DNA of 64,000 nucleotides from an uncultured Craurococcus sp. Lineage in GTDB: Bacteria > Pseudomonadota > Alphaproteobacteria > Acetobacterales > Acetobacteraceae. Of the stretch, positions 62,929 through 64,000 are shown in pieces. How positions within the stretch are numbered: the stretch's first letter is position 1; each line of letters begins with the position of its first letter. The DNA lies in contig CADCTD010000001.1 of the NCBI GenBank assembly GCA_902805545.1, positions 156,955 to 220,954 of the forward strand. Direction: 5' to 3'. The position numbers and the translations under genes were made by a program. The notes beneath the pieces were generated by a model that saw nothing but the letters and a program-made list of their open reading frames with translations, did no database searches and was not told where the DNA came from.

Positions 62929-64000
62929 CGGCCGACCGCCTCCCGGATCGCGCCCACCGCCTCCTCGATCATCGGCGCCGAGACGTCGAGATGGGTGCAG
63001 GCCCGCACCCGCCCGCCAAGGCCGCTCACCGCGATCCCCTGCAGCGCCAGCCGCTCCTGCAGCGCCTCGACGCTCAGCCCCGTGTCGCGCACGTCGAAGA
63101 AAACCAGGTTGGTATCCGGCTCCTCCACCACGATGCCGGGGATTTGCCGCAGCCCACGCGCCAGGGCCTTGGCATTCGCATGGTCCTGCGCCAGCCGCTC
63201 CACATTGTGGTCGAGGGCATGGAGGCAGGCCGCCGCGCAGATGCCCGCCTGCCGCATGGAGCCGCCGAGCCGCTGCTTCCACCGCCAGGCCTGCCCAATG
63301 AAATCCGCCGAGCCACAGAGCACCGCGCCGAGCGGCGCCCCGAGCCCCTTGGTGAAGTCGAGCCAGACGCTGTCGTATTGCGCGACCATCTCGCTCGGCG
63401 CGATGCCGGCGGCGACGCAGGCGTTCATCAGCCGGGCGCCGTCCATATGCGTCGCCCAGCCCTGCTCATGGGCGACCTCCGCCACCTCGTTGAGCTGCGC
63501 GAGCGGCCAGACCGTCCCGCCGCCGATATTCGCCGTCTGCTCCACCTCCAGCAGCCGCTGTGGCGGGGCGTAGCGCGTCTTCGGCCGGATCGCGGCACGC
63601 ACCTCGTCGGCGGTGAACTGGCCACGCGCGCCCTTGAGCGGGTAGATCTGCACGCCCGTCAGCGCCGCATGGGTGCCGCCCTCGCTGTGGAGGATGTGGC
63701 TCGTCTCATGCGCCACCACCTCGTCGCCCTTGCCGCAATGGGTCAGGATGGCGATGACGTTGCACATCGTCCCGGAGGGCAGGTAGACCGCCGCCTCCTT
63801 TCCCATCAATGCCGCCATCCGGTCGCAGAGCGCATGGACGGTCGGGTCGTCGCCATGCTGCTCGTCGCCAACCTCGGCGCGCATCATCGCTTCCTTCATC
63901 GCCAGGCCCGGGCGGGTCTGGGTGTCGGAGTAGAGGTTGATGCGGACCGGCGGGGGGCCGGCGGGGGGGGGGGGGGGGGGCTGGGACCAGGGGAAGTTCC
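62925..64000 (-). CDS. Low-specificity L-threonine aldolase (start not in window)
   Basis: PLP enzyme splitting threonine to glycine and acetaldehyde. Visible parts: INLYSDTQTRPG at 63906-63941, AMMRAEVGDEQHGDDP, HETSHILHSEGG, EQTANIGGGTVWPL, WATHMDGARLMNA and the Schiff-base lysine in DFTKGLGAPLGAVLCGS. Homology reaches about base 63947, but no ATG, GTG or TTG exists there; the frame stays open through an 18-base G run to the window end. The real start may lie in or beyond this tract. An ATG at 63897-63899 would remove conserved residues. yraN follows, overlapping the stop. Confidence 0.88.
   Translation of the reverse strand, partial: NFPWSQPPPPPPAGPPPVRINLYSDTQTRPGLAMKEAMMRAEVGDEQHGDDPTVHALCDRMAALMGKEAAVYLPSGTMCNVIAILTHCGKGDEVVAHETSHILHSEGGTHAALTGVQIYPLKGARGQFTADEVRAAIRPKTRYAPPQRLLEVEQTANIGGGTVWPLAQLNEVAEVAHEQGWATHMDGARLMNACVAAGIAPSEMVAQYDSVWLDFTKGLGAPLGAVLCGSADFIGQAWRWKQRLGGSMRQAGICAAACLHALDHNVERLAQDHANAKALARGLRQIPGIVVEEPDTNLVFFDVRDTGLSVEALQERLALQGIAVSGLGGRVRACTHLDVSAPMIEEAVGAIREAVGR
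63963..63980. repeat. Poly-G run of 18 bases
   Basis: An unbroken run of 18 G at 63963-63980, next to the missing N-terminus of the threonine aldolase gene. Runs this long are not seen elsewhere in the window and are a known kind of sequencing/assembly artefact, so the local length is doubtful. Confidence 0.85.

Overview
The window is one continuous stretch of very GC-rich, densely packed bacterial chromosome. It looks like an alphaproteobacterium of the order Rhodospirillales, most likely an Acetobacteraceae member of the Roseomonas type. The evidence is the combination of FlaF with a single flagellin, the ribD-ribE-ribB-ribH-nusB-thiL order, the bamE / CBP3-like chaperone / yceD / rpmF-plsX-fabH-ihfA-merR-tRNA-Pro order, and the acpS-relA-rpoZ-folK order. 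The genus is inferred from gene order and protein style only. I see no transposase, integrase, phage gene, CRISPR array or plasmid gene.

Layout. 1-3.9 kb (minus strand): the end of a branched-chain amino-acid type ABC transporter (livG, livF), a glycerophosphodiesterase, and the ergothioneine pair egtD-egtB. 4-9.7 kb (minus): flagellin, flaF, a TPR-methyltransferase and a TPR O-GlcNAc-transferase-like protein, preceded by another methyltransferase; this looks like a flagellin modification locus. 9.7-11.5 kb: a GQSN (SGNH-type) hydrolase-like protein with an RTX-like tail, and a small unknown protein. 11.6-21 kb: sugar-acid metabolism (two NAD(P)-dependent dehydrogenase-type proteins, an MmgE/PrpD protein, an L-idonate dehydrogenase, a 2-hydroxyacid dehydrogenase, a 5-ketogluconate reductase-like SDR) next to a complete polar-amino-acid-type ABC importer. 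21-25.3 kb: an acyl-CoA cassette (thiolase-like protein without the usual cysteine, DUF35 partner, ECHDC3-like crotonase, acyl-CoA synthetase). 25.3-31.1 kb: a soluble chemoreceptor-like protein with inverted domain order, a Bcr/CflA drug exporter, rutA, a relic of an isochorismatase-family hydrolase, rutE and an amidase.

31.3-35.1 kb: a DegP-type protease divergent from an OmpR-type two-component system. 35.1-41.3 kb: the riboflavin operon with nusB and thiL, then an MFS protein. 41.4-47 kb: bamE, a CBP3-like chaperone, yceD, rpmF, plsX, fabH, a PH-domain protein, ihfA, a MerR regulator and tRNA-Pro(GGG). 47.3-53.6 kb: a molybdopterin oxidoreductase, a glutathione peroxidase, acpS, relA/spoT, rpoZ, folK, a NYN-domain protein and a type 5 uracil-DNA glycosylase. 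53.6-64 kb: a small membrane protein, NAD(P)HX repair, malonyl-CoA decarboxylase, a VOC protein, smpB, dapA, a lytic transglycosylase, a hydrolase, pgpA, pncC, yraN and a threonine aldolase running into a poly-G tract at the window end.

Most of the right half is conserved housekeeping sequence. The less ordinary parts are the flagellin modification locus, the thiolase/DUF35 cassette, the inverted chemoreceptor, a RibB with a GTP cyclohydrolase II domain lacking its zinc ligands, a 15-bp coding tandem repeat in ribE, and an array of four CTTGCA boxes at exact 11-bp spacing before rpmF. The only gene-poor stretch over 300 bases is about 11178-11582, which holds one weakly supported small gene.
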